64,000 nt of DNA from Fremontodendron californicum. Lineage: Eukaryota; Streptophyta; Magnoliopsida; Malvales; Malvaceae. The DNA lies in contig JAULJL010000032.1 of assembly GCA_030761205.1 (NCBI GenBank), positions 5,647,134 to 5,711,133 of the forward strand. The letters are read 5' to 3'. The stretch's first letter is position 1, and each line of letters starts with the position of its first letter. The notes beneath the pieces are model-generated. The model saw nothing but the letters and a program-made list of their open reading frames with translations. It did no database searches and was not told the origin of the DNA. Below are positions 47,246-59,842 of the stretch, one piece after another. The translations under genes were made by a program, and so were the position numbers.

Positions 47246-47782
47246 TTAATAATATAAGTTGATAAGACAAGATAGATAAATAAATGTAAAATATTATATG
47301 GTAATAAGTGAGATTTTATACAATGCTCTTGTTCTTAAAAATGTAATTTATAACTCCTACTAATTTTTTTATTATTATTTTGAATTCATCAAAATCATAA
47401 AAGCGTTCAATAATTAATCTCCATTAATTATTTCACAATAATTTTCATATCATCAAAAACATATTATTATCATTTTTACAAGATCAATAAATTTCCTTAT
47501 CCAGATATTTAAATTGCGTATTATAATTGCATGAAAAAATGTGTTATTATTCTTATTATTTATGCTTTTATATTTTTATCTTGTTTTTTTTTATTTAATT
47601 TTTTCATTTTATATTCTTTTTCATGCTATATACCAAAGCTTTGGTATGAGTAAATGCATGCAATTATATTCTATCCCATAACCAGTTAACCGATTTTTTC
47701 CTTTAAGCATTTTTCTTTCTTTATGACGTGGCCCTATGTCATTGTGCCACGTTTAGAGCTTTTCTGAACATGTTGAAAGGGA

Positions 47783-47990
47783 GTAAACCTGTTTATGGAT
47801 TGATCGGATTAGATCTAGTTGATCATTAATTTTTATCGTATTCAAAAAATTTATTTTATTATTTAAAAATATTTTATATTAATATTTATAAAATAAAATA
47901 AAAAATTTATATTAATAAAATAATAATTCAAATTGAATCGAATTTTAATTTTAAAATTACATTCAAATTCGATCCATAAACCTATTTAGA
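47783..47990. mobile_element. MITE-like element with inverted ends
   Basis: The left end TAAACCTGTTTATGGATTGA mirrors the right end CGATCCATAAACCTATTTAG. About 200 bp, AT-rich, no coding region. Confidence 0.55.
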
Positions 47991-48019
47991 AGGACAGAAG
48001 GGGCTAATGGGAGAAGAAT

Positions 48020-48336
48020 AGACCTATCCATGGGTCGGACTGTGCCGCGGTTAGGAAAATATTTTTTTCTCTTGTCCAAGCCCATTCAGGCCGAGGCCGG
48101 GTCGACCCGTATAAGCCCGTTTCACTATTTAAAAATATTTAAATATTACAAAATCATTTTTATATTAATATTGATATATATTTTATAATTAAAATTTAAA
48201 TAAAATAATATTTTTATTTAATAAATAATAATTCGGACCGGACCAGCGCAAATTACTAAATACTTTGTCCAAATCTAATCTAATATGAATCGGATTTATC
48301 AGGTCGAACGGATTACTCGACCCGTGAACAGGTCTA
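48020..48336. mobile_element. MITE-like element with GACCTGTTCAYGGGTCGG-type ends
   Basis: The left end AGACCTATCCATGGGTCGGA mirrors the right end CGACCCGTGAACAGGTCTAG. The body is AT-rich with (ATTTAAAT)-type words. Related sequences lie at 56610-57050, 58439-58726 and perhaps 60495-61054. Confidence 0.6.
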
Positions 48337-48683
48337 GAAGCTCTATTTTTTTTTTCCCCACATACAAAAGGATTTAAGATAAATTATGTCAACTGATTTT
48401 ATGATGATTTGGGAAGATTCCTTTGATAAAAATAAAATATTATTATTAGCAATTTATTTATATTTATTGTTTATTTCAATTAGATTTGATAATTTGTATA
48501 TACATATCGTATTCATATATTTTATCGTGTTATATTATATTTAAGATATTTTATATTTTATATAAATATTGATACATTCGTGTATTCGTATCATGTTTGT
48601 GTTATTTTTTCGTGTCTTATTTTATATCATATTTTAATTATTTTTTTTCGTGTCTTATAGTGTCGAATATTGCCTAATCTAAT

Positions 48684-49194
48684 TAAGGATGGCAATGGAT
48701 AGTGCAGATTCAGATATTTGCAATTATCCGATTTACTTTTTGCATATTCGGATATTGCGGATTCAAATATTATAATTACTATCTGCAGCGGATTCGAAAC
48801 GAATACGGATATGAAACCTTGGATATCCATTATCCGAATCTGTATTACTTATACGGATAACAGACTCGGATATCCGAATTCGCTATTTGAATTCGCTTAC
48901 TTTTGCGGATTCAGATATCCGAATCTATTATCCGTTTATTTGAAATTAAAATTATTTTTTGTTTAATTTTATATTTTTATTTAATTTCTTTTTATTTACT
49001 GAATTAAAATATTTAACGGATTCGAATATTCGATGAATAATGTTATTTAATTTGAATTCGAATTCAGATAATAATATTCAAAATTTAATACGAATAATAA
49101 ATATATTCTAATTTTAAAATAATTTTACAAATTTAAATTCAAATATTAAATATATATATATATATACACACACACGATACGCTTCATCCCTAGA
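48684..49194. mobile_element. MITE-like repeat rich in CGGATATYCGAAT words
   Basis: The ends ATTAAGGATGGCAATGG and TTCATCCCTAG are roughly inverted, and the body is made of many short palindromic GGATATCC/TCGGATATCCGAAT words. It ends about 450 bp upstream of the kinase start codon. Confidence 0.45.
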
Positions 49195-49199
49195 TCTAA

Positions 49200-49651
49200 T
49201 TACAATCTCTTTTTTAGAAAAGCTTCAGAAGAAAGCTGGGTGGACCCTAATTCCCTAAAGCACCTAACAAATCCACTTAACTTCTTCAACTGATCTCAAG
49301 AACTCCAAGGTCATTTTAGTAAACTTACCTTAGTCTTCTTCTTCTTCTTCTCTTTCACACACCTCACGACAAATCATTCCCTCCAAATTCCTCACTAATT
49401 AATCAATTAATCGCATTTTAAAAAACAAAATCATTACATTAACAATTAAATAATATCATTTCCAAAAATTTACTAAATAAAATAATCAAAATCATAAACG
49501 CAAAAATACATTTTCAAAACCTCCTCAACTGACCCCGCGTCTTCTTCCTCCTCCCTCCCTTCACCGTAGCCACCCGCCACCAACCCCGAAAGGTTGCCGT
49601 CTTAGTTTCCGTTTTTCTCTTTCTTTTTTTTTTCCCCAGATTCTTTCTGTT
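49200..49651 (+). promoter_or_regulatory. promoter and 5'UTR region of the CDPK gene
   Basis: Includes a CTTCTTCTTCTTCTTC tract (about 49330-49352) and a second pyrimidine-rich stretch right before the ATG (about 49537-49640). Such tracts are common in plant leaders. A TATA-rich run (49154-49166) lies at the edge of the MITE-like repeat. No precise transcription start can be given. Confidence 0.35.
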
Positions 49652-52600
49652 ATGGGAAACTGTAACGCATGTGTTAGACCGGTCGACAGTCCGGAAAGTA
49701 AACCGAACCGGTCGGACCAGAACCAGAGAGGAAAGAAAAAAGCCCGGGAAAGGAAACCGAACCCATACGCCGTGAAAGTTCCCTCGCCGGCTCCGATCCG
49801 AGTTCTAAAAGACGTGATTCCACTGAGTCACCTAACTCGAATAAGCGACAAGTATATCCTAGGACGCGAGCTTGGCAGAGGCGAGTTTGGAATCACCTAC
49901 CTCTGCACGGACAGGGAAACGCGCGAAGGCCTCGCGTGCAAGTCAATCACCAAGAGGAAACTCCGAACAGCCGTCGACATCGAAGACGTCCGACGTGAGG
50001 TTGCCATAATGTCAACGTTGCCGGAACATCCGAATATTGTGAAGTTAAAAGCGACGTACGAGGATAATGAAAATGTTCATTTTGTTATGGAGCTTTGTGA
50101 AGGAGGGGAATTGTTTGATAGGATAGTAGCAAGAGGGCATTACACGGAACGCGCGGCGGCCAACGTGGCGAAGACGATAGCGGAGGTGGTTAGGATGTGT
50201 CACGAGAATGGGGTTATACATAGAGATTTGAAGCCTGAGAATTTTTTGTTTGCGAATAAGAAAGAACACGCGCCGCTAAAAGCTATTGATTTCGGTTTGT
50301 CTGTATTTTTTAAGCCTGGTATGTCGAGGGATCTTATTTCTTCTTTATTTTTTAAATTTTGGGTTGTTAGAGTTTTTTTTTTTCATTTTATTTTTCTAGC
50401 TTCCCTCTTCGGATGGTTAAAGAAGGGTTTTTGAATTCATTTTTGGGGTTTTCATTGATCTTTTAACTTTGAGTTTCTGGAATAAAAGTATTTTTATATG
50501 GGTTTTTGCTTGTTTGTATTGATAAATTTGGGATTTTTAACTCTTGGGTTGTTAAAACCTTTTGCTTTTATATATGAAAGTTTAAACTTGAGCTGAGTGC
50601 TATGGAGAATTTTGTTTATTCCTGTGAGATTGTTTGGTTATTTGACTGGATTTTGGATTTTGCTTGTTAAATATTTGTTCAGCTGTTGAATCCTGTGTTT
50701 GGGCTTTGGTTACTGTTTTTAGCAAAGATTTGTTTATGGGTTTTAGCTTGATTGCATGATTAATATTTTGAATTTTGGATTTCTTTTACAGGGGAGAGGT
50801 TTTCAGAGATCGTGGGGAGTCCATACTATATGGCTCCTGAAGTTTTGAAACGAAATTATGGACCGGAGGTTGATGTGTGGAGTGCTGGAGTGATCCTTTA
50901 CATTTTGTTATGTGGGGTTCCTCCGTTTTGGGCAGGTATTCCATTTCTTACTTTGTGCTTTTATATGGTTGTACAGTTTCAGTGAACACCCTCATGAGGC
51001 TGTTTCATTTAAATCTTTTTTTTTTTTTCCCGATTTCTACTTTCATGTTATTTTTTTCAGAGACTGAACAGGGTGTTGCTCTTGCAATTTTGAGAGGGGT
51101 CCTGGATTTTAAGAGGGAACCTTGGCCTCAGGTTTCAGAGAGTGCTAAGAGTCTTGTTAGGCAGATGTTAGAACCGGATCCTAAGAAGCGGCTGACTGCT
51201 CAACAGGTTCTTGGTAAGTCCTCCAGTAGTTATTTTTTATGCTGAAAATTTTCAATTAGTATCAAAGGCAACACTATTTGCATATTTAGCTAAAAGTAAG
51301 CAGATAGCATTTGAGGATCCAGAGTGCTGACTGCCTCAATATTATGAATTATCGTTTTAAAGATTGAGGTCAGGGTAACTTGAGGGATTCAATATGAATA
51401 ACAAGAAAAATCCGATTAACTCTCACCAATTCATATTTAACTTTCATCAAGAGGAACTGACAGATTTCTGAATGTAATAATTTACAGGATTGAGTTTTAT
51501 TTGATTTTAGCAAACATGCATCTATGATCATCTTTGTGATCCATTCTGATTCTGACATGGCTGGAATTACCAGGGTCTAGAGTGTTAAAATAGTTGTATT
51601 TTCTTTGATATTGCTTATATTCTTGAATTGAGAAAATTCTTGAGTCAAACTGTCTCTCTGCTGCTTTCTTTCAGGCTATCCTTTTGATCAATCTCTAATC
51701 TTCCTTAAGTCTTTGGCTATCTTAATTTTATGTTGTTATTTGACGTACCCATTGGTTAAAGGTTCTTGCTTGGATGGTAATTCACCATAGGTTAAAGCCA
51801 AATACATGCTTCCAAAAGAAATATGGAAGCTTTTTTCTCCTTTTGTCTTGCCAATACCTTTCTGAGAAGTGCTAAATCTCTGTCATTAGCTTCATTGCAA
51901 TTTCTTCAAATTTTTAGGTTTTATTTTTGACCCGTCCTCTTAAGATATTGTCTGCTTGAATTTTCCCCGTTCCAAGTTTGGACCATTGTAGAGATTTTGG
52001 GTGGTAGTTGTCTCCAAGTTAAAGCTTAATTTTACTGGATGTTCTTTAGAAACCTGCACAATTTTCAAAGCATGTCTAATCTTGACATAACAAATCCCTT
52101 AATGATCTCGAGCAGCATGCTCACTTTATGCTGCAGAGTAGTTGGACACAAGTATTTGGCATCTGATTATGAATCATACATTGTTTGTGTGGTCAAATGT
52201 TGACATATTATATGCATTTTTGTAGTCTACATTTTAATAAATTTTATTTCGAATGGGTAAAGGAAATTTATCTTGAAGTGAGCATAGCAGGGCAATATGA
52301 TCCATATGAATGAGTTACTTAGTGGGTAAAGGTTTAGTTTGTTGTCGTGGTTGTTGAGGAAGGAAATTGAACCTTCGAAATAAAGTCCCTTCGACGCTTA
52401 CTTGCATAGAAATATTATACGTTTTAATAATGCTATCACGAGAAACCATTTATTTTAGTAGGTAATGTATTTGCATTGCTAGCACTTTGAAGTCCTCGCA
52501 GAATCCTATTTTTGACATTTTTTTAGTAGTTGGTTTGATTTTCACTTTTCACTTTTTGTTTTTTTTTTTTTTTCTTTCTTTTGGGCACAGAACATTCCTG

Positions 52601-55600
52601 GTTGCAAAATGCGAAGAAAGCTCCAAACGTTCCACTGGGAGATATTGTAAGAACAAGGCTCAAGCAGTTTTCTATCATGAATAGATTCAAAAAGAAGGCC
52701 TTGCGGGTAAGTGTTTTTAGGTGGATTATGTGAGAGTGTCAGTTTAAGATCGAACAATCATTGTGCCATCATGGAGTTCGTGAGTATCTGCAGGTGATTC
52801 AGTTTTGTAAATGCTGCAGGTAATTGCAGAGCACTTATCTTTAGAAGAGGTTGAAGTAATCAGAGATATGTTCGCATTGATGGATACAGACAAAGATGGG
52901 AAAGTTTCGTACGAGGAGCTGAAGGCCGGGCTTCGAAAGGTTGGTTCACAATTGGCTGAACCAGAGATCAAGATGTTGATGGAAGTGGTATGGTCCAATT
53001 TTTACTTACATTGAAGCTGAAGTTTCATTTTTAACTTTTAAGTGCACTAGTTTTGCATGTATGCGACTTTTGTCATGTTTGAACTCATTTATGATACTTT
53101 CAATTTTGCTGTTCTGCTACATGCTTCCTTTAAGTAGCGTGCTGCAATGTGCTTCCTCTACTAAATAAATATTTTTTTCGATGGCTTAAATATAAAGTTG
53201 TCAAATTGATTATATTAGCATGCTTAACGAGCAAGCATTAACTGTGTTTTTTTTTTTTTTTTTGCATGTAGTTCTTAGTCCATCTGTAGTATGATATTTA
53301 CTTCATTTCATTATGAGATTGCCATAATTAGCTTTTAGTTTATATCAATTTATTTACTTATTGTTAAGTTATTTTTACTTACAAGATGCCCTGTAATACA
53401 CTATTGATTGTGTATTTCAATCATTAACTGTTGGAATTATTAGGAAAGTTATGCTGTCAATGGTCCTTGGGTCTTTTTAGAAGCAGAAGATTTTATCTTG
53501 CATAAACCAAAAAATTAGCTTAGCTGCCTCCCCTCTCTTTTTGTTCCTGAAGAACTATTCCTTAAATCATCTATTACTGATTTTGCATCTTTCACAATTA
53601 TATTTTTACAGTTTTATACTAGCAATACCACTGAATTCAAAAATTTTGTACTTCCTGTCGGCCAGTGATGTTGACATCTCTGTGTACACATTCGTGAACT
53701 GGTTTTATATTTTTTCTCAGAAGCTACCCTTGCCCCTTGTGAAGTAAGGAAATGAGATTACACGTACCATTTTGCAGATGTATAGCATATCTATGGTGAT
53801 TTGAAGAATTTATCTTCTTGCATTCGAGAAAGATTCACATATTTACTTGTTTGCAATGCTTCTTGTTCCATGGTTTGAAAACTTTTCATAAAGCCATTGT
53901 TGGACTAACAATAGGCTTTAAATTTTTTTTTCCTTCATTTTTATGTTTGGAGAACCAAGCCCAGAGACTAAGCTCTACGCATATGGTGAAAAAGAAGATA
54001 GATTATGAGTGTGATCACATGAACTCCTATTTGATTTATTGCAAATTCATTAGGGCTTTGCTTGGTAGGAAGATGGAAAATTTGTTAATTCAATGGTTAG
54101 GTTTCCTAACCACTTTCCTATTTTGTAACTTAATCATTGGAATAACAAAATTTCCATCCTTACCCCTTTTTATCTTTCCTACCAAGCAAAGCCTAAGAGA
54201 AACTCTTATCGGAGAGTTTAGTTTTGATTGCCATATCATAAGTGATCAAGAGAAACATGTACCATTGAAGTAGAATTTAGAGGTTTTCCATTTCTTATGT
54301 CTACTTATCTTTTAATATTAATCACTAAACTGGATAAATGTAGTTTTGTCTATTCAGTTTCACATGTTTAATTAACTGAAAGATCACAACATATTAAAGG
54401 TTACTTTAGCATTGTTATTGGAAAAGGCTTGGGTTAGAAAAAACTTGGGTTTGAAAAAGTGTGTTGGAAAAATGTGGTTTAAGAATTTTTAAATATTTGC
54501 TATTGCTGTGAAAAAATACTGTTAGAAATTTAAATGTAAAAAAAGATGTTTAAAATAATAAAAGTTTAGAGATGTGAGGATAATAAAGTGATTTAACCCA
54601 AAAATCAGCTTTCAAACCACAAAAGCACTATTTTCTGGGCTTTTTGGTATGGGTTGCCAAACCATATTTGAATCGCAAAAGTCAGAAATTTTTACCCGTT
54701 TAGCATTGCGGTTGCGGTGAAATGTAGCTTTTGACCTCAAAAATTATGCCAATAGCAATGGTAAATTGAGCCTAAATTTGATTATATATTTTTCATAATC
54801 TCATATGGCCGCCAAGAATTTGCGTGTCAACATGTATTTTCCTTGTGTTGATCCAATATTTATGTGTATTAGGCTGATGTTAATGGAAATGGAGTACTGG
54901 ACTACGGAGAATTTGTGGCAGTGACAATTCACTTGCAGAAGATGGAGAATGATGAGCATTTCCGCAGAGCATTTATGTTCTTTGACAAAGATGGGAGTGG
55001 ATATATTGAACTGGACGAGTTACAGGATGCCTTAGCTGATGAATCAGGTGAAGCTGATGTTGATGTGCTGAACGACATCATGCGCGAAGTTGACACTGAC
55101 AAGGTTTGATTCCAAGCATCGTTTCCTATTTTCAGGAAGACTTCTACTTTGCCACAAATTACTTTTGGGTGAATATCACTTTCATGGTGTTTCATTGAAA
55201 CAGAAATACCACATCTGAGTAAATTATTACTTCAGAAAACTGTCAAAATAGTCTCTGCTCAAAAAGGTTCAAATTTCACCTATGTTGCTCCGACTTTTCA
55301 TTTTTCTTGAAGTATCCGTGTTTGACATCTGTATCCGACGCGTATTCGGACATGGGTATGGGGATATGACCTTCCAAGGAGCCTCAAAATACATGGAAAA
55401 ACTTAGAAAAAATTGAATATACCCGTGTCGGACACATACCCGTATCCGACACTCACACCCGAGTCCGAGTAACATAGAATTTTACTGCACTTGGGAGTTT
55501 GAGAATTGTTATTTTTCTTCTATAATTTGCATTTTCAATTTTCACCATAGTTTAACAGTTATCCTCTTTATTTTTATTTTTTTCGTTGTGAACCTTTTAT

Positions 55601-55778
55601 TTAGGACGGGCGAATCAGTTATGATGAATTTGTTGCCATGATGAAAGCTGGCACTGATTGGAGAAAAGCATCGAGGCAGTATTCAAGAGAAAGGTTCAAG
55701 AGCTTGAGCCTTAACTTAATGAAAGATGGTTCTTTGCAGCTCCATGATGCGGTTACTGGCCAAGCTGTTGCTGTTTGA
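49652..55778 (+). CDS. calcium-dependent protein kinase, CPK10/CPK30-like (7 coding exons, 550 aa)
   Basis: Ser/Thr kinase that couples Ca2+ signals to phosphorylation, probably at membranes. Exons: 49652-50318, 50792-50935, 51061-51213, 52591-52706, 52820-52987, 54873-55103, 55605-55778. All introns are GT-AG and the joined frame is open to TGA at 55776. MGNCNACVRP gives an N-myristoylation site (Gly2) and palmitoylation candidates (Cys4, Cys7). The kinase domain has a Gly loop at 75-80, Lys97, HRDLKPEN at 190-197, DFG at 213-215 and the APE segment in exon 2. The autoinhibitory junction is in exons 4-5. Four EF-hand loops are intact (382-393, 418-429, 454-465, 490-501). The size and the MGNCNACVRP and SRQYSRERFKSLS words point to CDPK subgroup III. 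CPK10 and CPK30 of Arabidopsis are linked to abscisic acid, drought and nitrate signalling. No defect is seen. Confidence 0.95.
54051..54195. mobile_element. 145-bp MITE in intron 5 of the CDPK gene
   Basis: The ends TAGGGCTTTGCTTGGTAGGA and TTTCCTACCAAGCAAAGCCTA are near-perfect inverted repeats around an AT-rich body. TTA lies at the left edge and TAA at the right, reminiscent of PIF/Harbinger target sites but not conclusive. Confidence 0.7.
54399..54776 (-). mobile_element. hAT-like MITE in intron 5 (copy A)
   Basis: The reverse complement resembles 59843-60239 along most of its length, for example GGCATAATTTTTGAGGTCAA against GGCATAGTTTTTGAGGTCAA, and the shared GAGGATAATAAA/TTTATTATCCTC part. 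The ends carry GTTTAGCATTGC-type inverted repeats. No clear 8-bp TSD was found. Confidence 0.6.
55280..55477. mobile_element. MITE in intron 6 with CTATGTTRCTCSGACT ends
   Basis: The left end CTATGTTGCTCCGACT mirrors the right end AGTCCGAGTAACATAG. The body has GTATCCGACRCG and CGTGTCGGACAC words. This is a widespread plant repeat type. Confidence 0.7.
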
Positions 55779-56609
55779 GCTATGGGATCGATGACTTTGT
55801 TATGCTTGGGTCTGTCGGATTTTTCTCTCACCCTTTGTTGTCGACAAATGATTCTATATCTGAAAGCTCGCGCGCGGGTGCCTTCACAGAGTGGCATTTA
55901 GGTTTAACAATGAGCTCGTGGAGGCAGATGGAGTATTCTGCGATAAAATGTTCACATCGCCGGCTTTGGTTGGGTTTTTTTTGCTGCAGGAAGTGTGCAT
56001 TAATCTGTTCGAGTTGTTAGCTGTTGGTAGAATGTGAAGGCTATGTCCATGTATATCTTTTTCATGTCATGTTGTTTGATGATTTACTTGGTATTATTTT
56101 GTTTCCATTTTGTGCAGAATCTAGTTTAGGGTTGTTTATGAGCAATGTGACACTTTGAAAATATTCCCAATGTTTGGTTTTCTCAGCTATTTAAGAAAAC
56201 CCAGATTCTGATGAATTAATCAGATTTCTGATTGTTAAATTTATCAAGTACAAGCTTTTATTATTTGTTTTTCTTATTTACTTTAGAACGAAAAGGAAGA
56301 TGATAATGACAGAAGAAAGGGATGCTATGTTTATTTTGATCTCATTTCATCAGACTTATCACTGAGACTGAAATGTAGGCAGCATCTGACCAACAACCCA
56401 GTTACTGGTTTTGAAACGCTAAAATAATAAACAAGCTACTGAATTTTAATATTTTATTTAGATAAATTTTTATATTTTATTGCATCAAATAATTTTTAAT
56501 TTTTAATTTACATCTAAATAAGTTTTTTAATCTTTAATTTTTATCCAAATAATTCATTAATCTTTAATTTATATTTAAATAAGTATTTAATATAAATTAA
56601 TCTTTGGTT
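55779..56609 (+). other. 3'UTR and downstream region of the CDPK gene
   Basis: T-rich and gene-free. It includes GTTTCCATTTTGTGCAG and other leader-like words but no clear single polyadenylation signal. A short direct repeat of TTTTAATYTTTAATTTATA occurs at about 56480-56580. Confidence 0.35.
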
Positions 56610-57050
56610 TGACCTATTCACGAGCTGAATTATTTGCTCGACCCGATAGGTTAGACTTGAATTGAGTTGAATTTAAGATAGGTTTTTAAAAATTTGGACT
56701 GGTCTAGATTACTATTTAAATAATAATAATAAAAAAAAATTTATTCAAATAAAATTTAAATATAAAAATAATTTTTAAAATATTTTAAACAGTAAAACAG
56801 ACTTCTAATCTAGATCGGATCTAGGCAAATAATATATTATTATTAATATTTTTTAAATATTATTATTATTATTAAAATATATAAATATTAATATAATATT
56901 TTAATAACTTATATAAATATTTAAAAAATTATTTTTATATTAATATTTTTATATTTTAATATTTTAAACAGTAAAACAGACTTTTAATCTAGATCGGATC
57001 TAGGCAAATAAATTTTTTCTTTTCAAAATCGGCCCTATCCATGAAAACCT
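56610..57050. mobile_element. MITE-like element with an internal duplication
   Basis: The ends GACCTATTCACGAGC and CCCTATCCATGAAAAC are loosely inverted and belong to the GACCTGTTCAYGG family. The 43-bp block AACAGTAAAACAGACTT ... GATCTAGGCAAATA occurs twice (56789-56831 and 56967-57009). Confidence 0.5.
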
Positions 57051-57677
57051 CCGTCTCAAATGAATCTTTCTTGATTTAACACAATTGTACATTCAATTTT
57101 ACTTCAAAGATAAAAATATATATTATTTGCTATATAAGTTATATAAGTTCAAATGAAAGAATGAAAATTTTACATTCCCCAATTTTTTAATCATGTAATA
57201 ACAATATCTTGCTCTTATAATGATTGAAATCTTATGTCTCACTTATTTAACTAGCTAGCAAGGAAATCATTGCTGCCTTCCATTGCAATCCATCTAACAG
57301 TCAACTATATGCCTTCTAATAGTCAACCATATCAGTGGCCTATCTATAGAATAAGCTTTCATTGTTATTACTAGATGTTTTAATGCTAATGGGTTGTTTA
57401 ATTATGTAAATGATTACTTTATTGTTCATGATGGTTTTTTTTATAATGATAATATTTTTACTGTACACATAATAATTATGTAAAATTTAGTTAATTATTA
57501 GTATATGAACAATGATAGTCCATGTTAACATTTTCTTTATTTTTTTAATTGTTGGATTGGTTAATTCTATGTTCGTTTTAATTCGGATTTTCTCAATTTG
57601 ATTTGTTCTAAAACCATTTAATTTAAATTCATTTTGTTATACTACTTTAACTATTTGTAAAATATTTTTTTTCTTAA
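57051..57677. other. AT-rich intergenic sequence
   Basis: No gene, RNA or repeat structure can be supported here. Confidence 0.4.
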
Positions 57678-57682
57678 GGTAT

Positions 57683-58232
57683 TGTTGAACTTGCTAAAGA
57701 CCATTTAGTCATAAAGCCCAAGAGAGATCAAATAAGCCTAACAAGCCGGCTCAGGACCAAAGTTCAGCCCGGCGAGCCCAAAAGCCACCAGTGCCAAATC
57801 CCGGGACACGTGTACGCCTCCCTCTCCCCTAACGGTCACGTCACAAGTCACCTTGATGTCCACCTGGGGCAGTGTAGGGTATTAAATGCTGCAGTCTCTC
57901 CTCGACGGGCATTAAATGCAGTCGTCTCCTTGGCGAGACCCAGACCCCTCAAACCACTTGTTTCCAACGTCCAACCAGTATCGGACACGTGAAACTGGGC
58001 AGGTCGCACAAACGGGTATAAAGGCTCCTCTCAGGGACTGCCTGGGGGTAAAGACTCTCTTTAAAAACTCTACACTTATTCTCCCTCTCTCCCGGATCAT
58101 CTCCTCCAAACACTAATTTAGGTATCGGAGTGTGTCCCGAAGCTCAATGTCCGGCGCCCTCTGACCCTTTTGTTTTGCTCGCATGACCTCAAACCACCAA
58201 GATCACCTCTCCAACAAAAAGAGACATCAACA
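57683..58232 (+). mobile_element. solo LTR (550 bp) of the Tat/Retand-like family
   Basis: Starts TGTTGAACTTGCTAAAGACC and ends GAGACATCAACA, with a perfect TSD GGTAT (57678-57682 and 58233-58237). It is homologous to the LTR at 5091-5638, including GGACACGTG, TTAAATGCAGTCGTCTCC and TCGGAGTGTGTCCCGAAGCT. A TATA-like GGGTATAAAGGC lies at 58014-58025. No interior remains. Confidence 0.9.
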
Positions 58233-58438
58233 GGTATGAAAAAAAAAAAAATCGTGATTATGGTTTACCATTTTTACAAATTAATCCTATGAAAACTGAA
58301 GGAGCAAATTGTCAACAAAAATGAAAAATGAATCACTTCAACTTCCTTTATATATTATGATACAGAAACAAAATTAAATTTTGAATAAGACCAAGATTTA
58401 CAATTATAATGGAAAGAATAATATCTTTGGTTTGAGAT

Positions 58439-58726
58439 AGATCTGTTCAAAGATCGGCTTACCCGATAGGTTTGACTCGAATTGGATTGAGTTTGGGTAA
58501 GGTTTTTTGTAATTCAGACCGGCCCGGCCTGAATTACTATTCATTAAATAAAAAAAAATTTATTTAAATTTAATTATAAAAAATATATAAATATGTTTTT
58601 TAATAGTTTAATAATTTATGAACAATAAAACGGATTTACAAACCGGCTCGACTTCGACCCGAAACGAACTTGGATAAAAAAAAAATCGGATCGCGACCTG
58701 ACCGTACCCAGCCATGAATAGGTCGA
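58439..58726. mobile_element. MITE-like element, GACCTATTCATGG family
   Basis: The left end AGATCTGTTCAAAGATCGG and right end CCAGCCATGAATAGGTCG are loosely inverted. The body has ACCCGATAGGTTTGACTCGA, shared with 56635-56660. Confidence 0.55.
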
Positions 58727-59030
58727 AGTTTGAGGGTCCTTGTCCTTGTTTTATCCAATTAACTTTAATGTTATCCACAAGTTTGTAGCCCTTCCCTTTT
58801 TTCTTCTTCATGCCATAAAAGGTAACATTGTCAATCACTTTGCAATGCATGAAGCAAGTTATTAAGAGAACTAAAGACCTTGTTGCAGCAACAATGTCTT
58901 GGTGAGAGAAAGTGACATCCGACCTTACTTTAGTACTTAAGTTTACTTATTCATTTTAAAGAGAAAGAATATAAAAATTCGAACCACTAAGAAGATTTGA
59001 GAGTCATTACCAAATTCGGGTGGTAGATAG

Positions 59031-59438
59031 GGTTGAAAAAATCGAATGAGTCGATTAGATCGATTCAATTGAAAATTAGAAGCTTGTTCGGAATTGTATA
59101 TATTTTAGAATCGAGTATTTTGTGAATTGATAAAAACTGATTCAATCGGTAAAAAATTGGATTAAATTGATAAAAAATAATTTTAGATTTATTTATTATT
59201 TAATTTTTTTTGTGTGTGTAAATTATGAGATTTAACATTTAACCTCTTAATTATATATTAAATACTATACCATTTAATAAAATGTATATTTTATTAAATA
59301 TTTATATAACATTAAAATTATTTATTTAATATTTAAATTTATTTTAATTAAACCAATTAATCAGACCGATCAAATTAATTAAATCGATAATAAAAAATTT
59401 CATCGATTTTACTTTTGATTTTTTTTTTTCCAACCTTG
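59031..59438. mobile_element. MITE-like repeat with GGTTGAAAAAATCGA ends
   Basis: The left end GGTTGAAAAAATCGAATGAG roughly mirrors the right end TCGATTTTACTTTTG ... TTTCCAACC. About 400 bp, AT-rich, no coding region. Confidence 0.45.
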
Positions 59439-59842
59439 CTGGTAGGTTTGTAAGTACCAAAGATTTAGTACTAGAATGTGCAATGAACATAAAGGAAAGT
59501 GGTCCCTCCCCTTATTGAAGACTACGACGGGTTGTCAAAGAAAACATTGATTTCTCTCCATGTCTTTCGGAAAAAGTTTATGGTTTCTGTAAAATTAAAA
59601 AGCTAGGCATGTATAATTTATCACATATGGTTGAGTTTGTGGGGTATATTATTACATATCAAATATATACCATAAGTAATAATAGTAAAATAAATCCTCA
59701 AATTTCAATGAAAATTAAAATAAATCATCAATTTTTACTAAATTAAAACTATAATTTTTTATTTATTGTAATAAAACTCCTTTTAAGTTAAAAATATTTT
59801 ATATTCGGTTAAAACTAATTTATTGGTTACTTTGATTTATTT

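Noticed and set aside
53818..54273. 151-residue plus-strand frame inside the CDPK gene
   Set aside because: It sits wholly in intron 5 and overlaps the 145-bp MITE. It has no protein-like motif.
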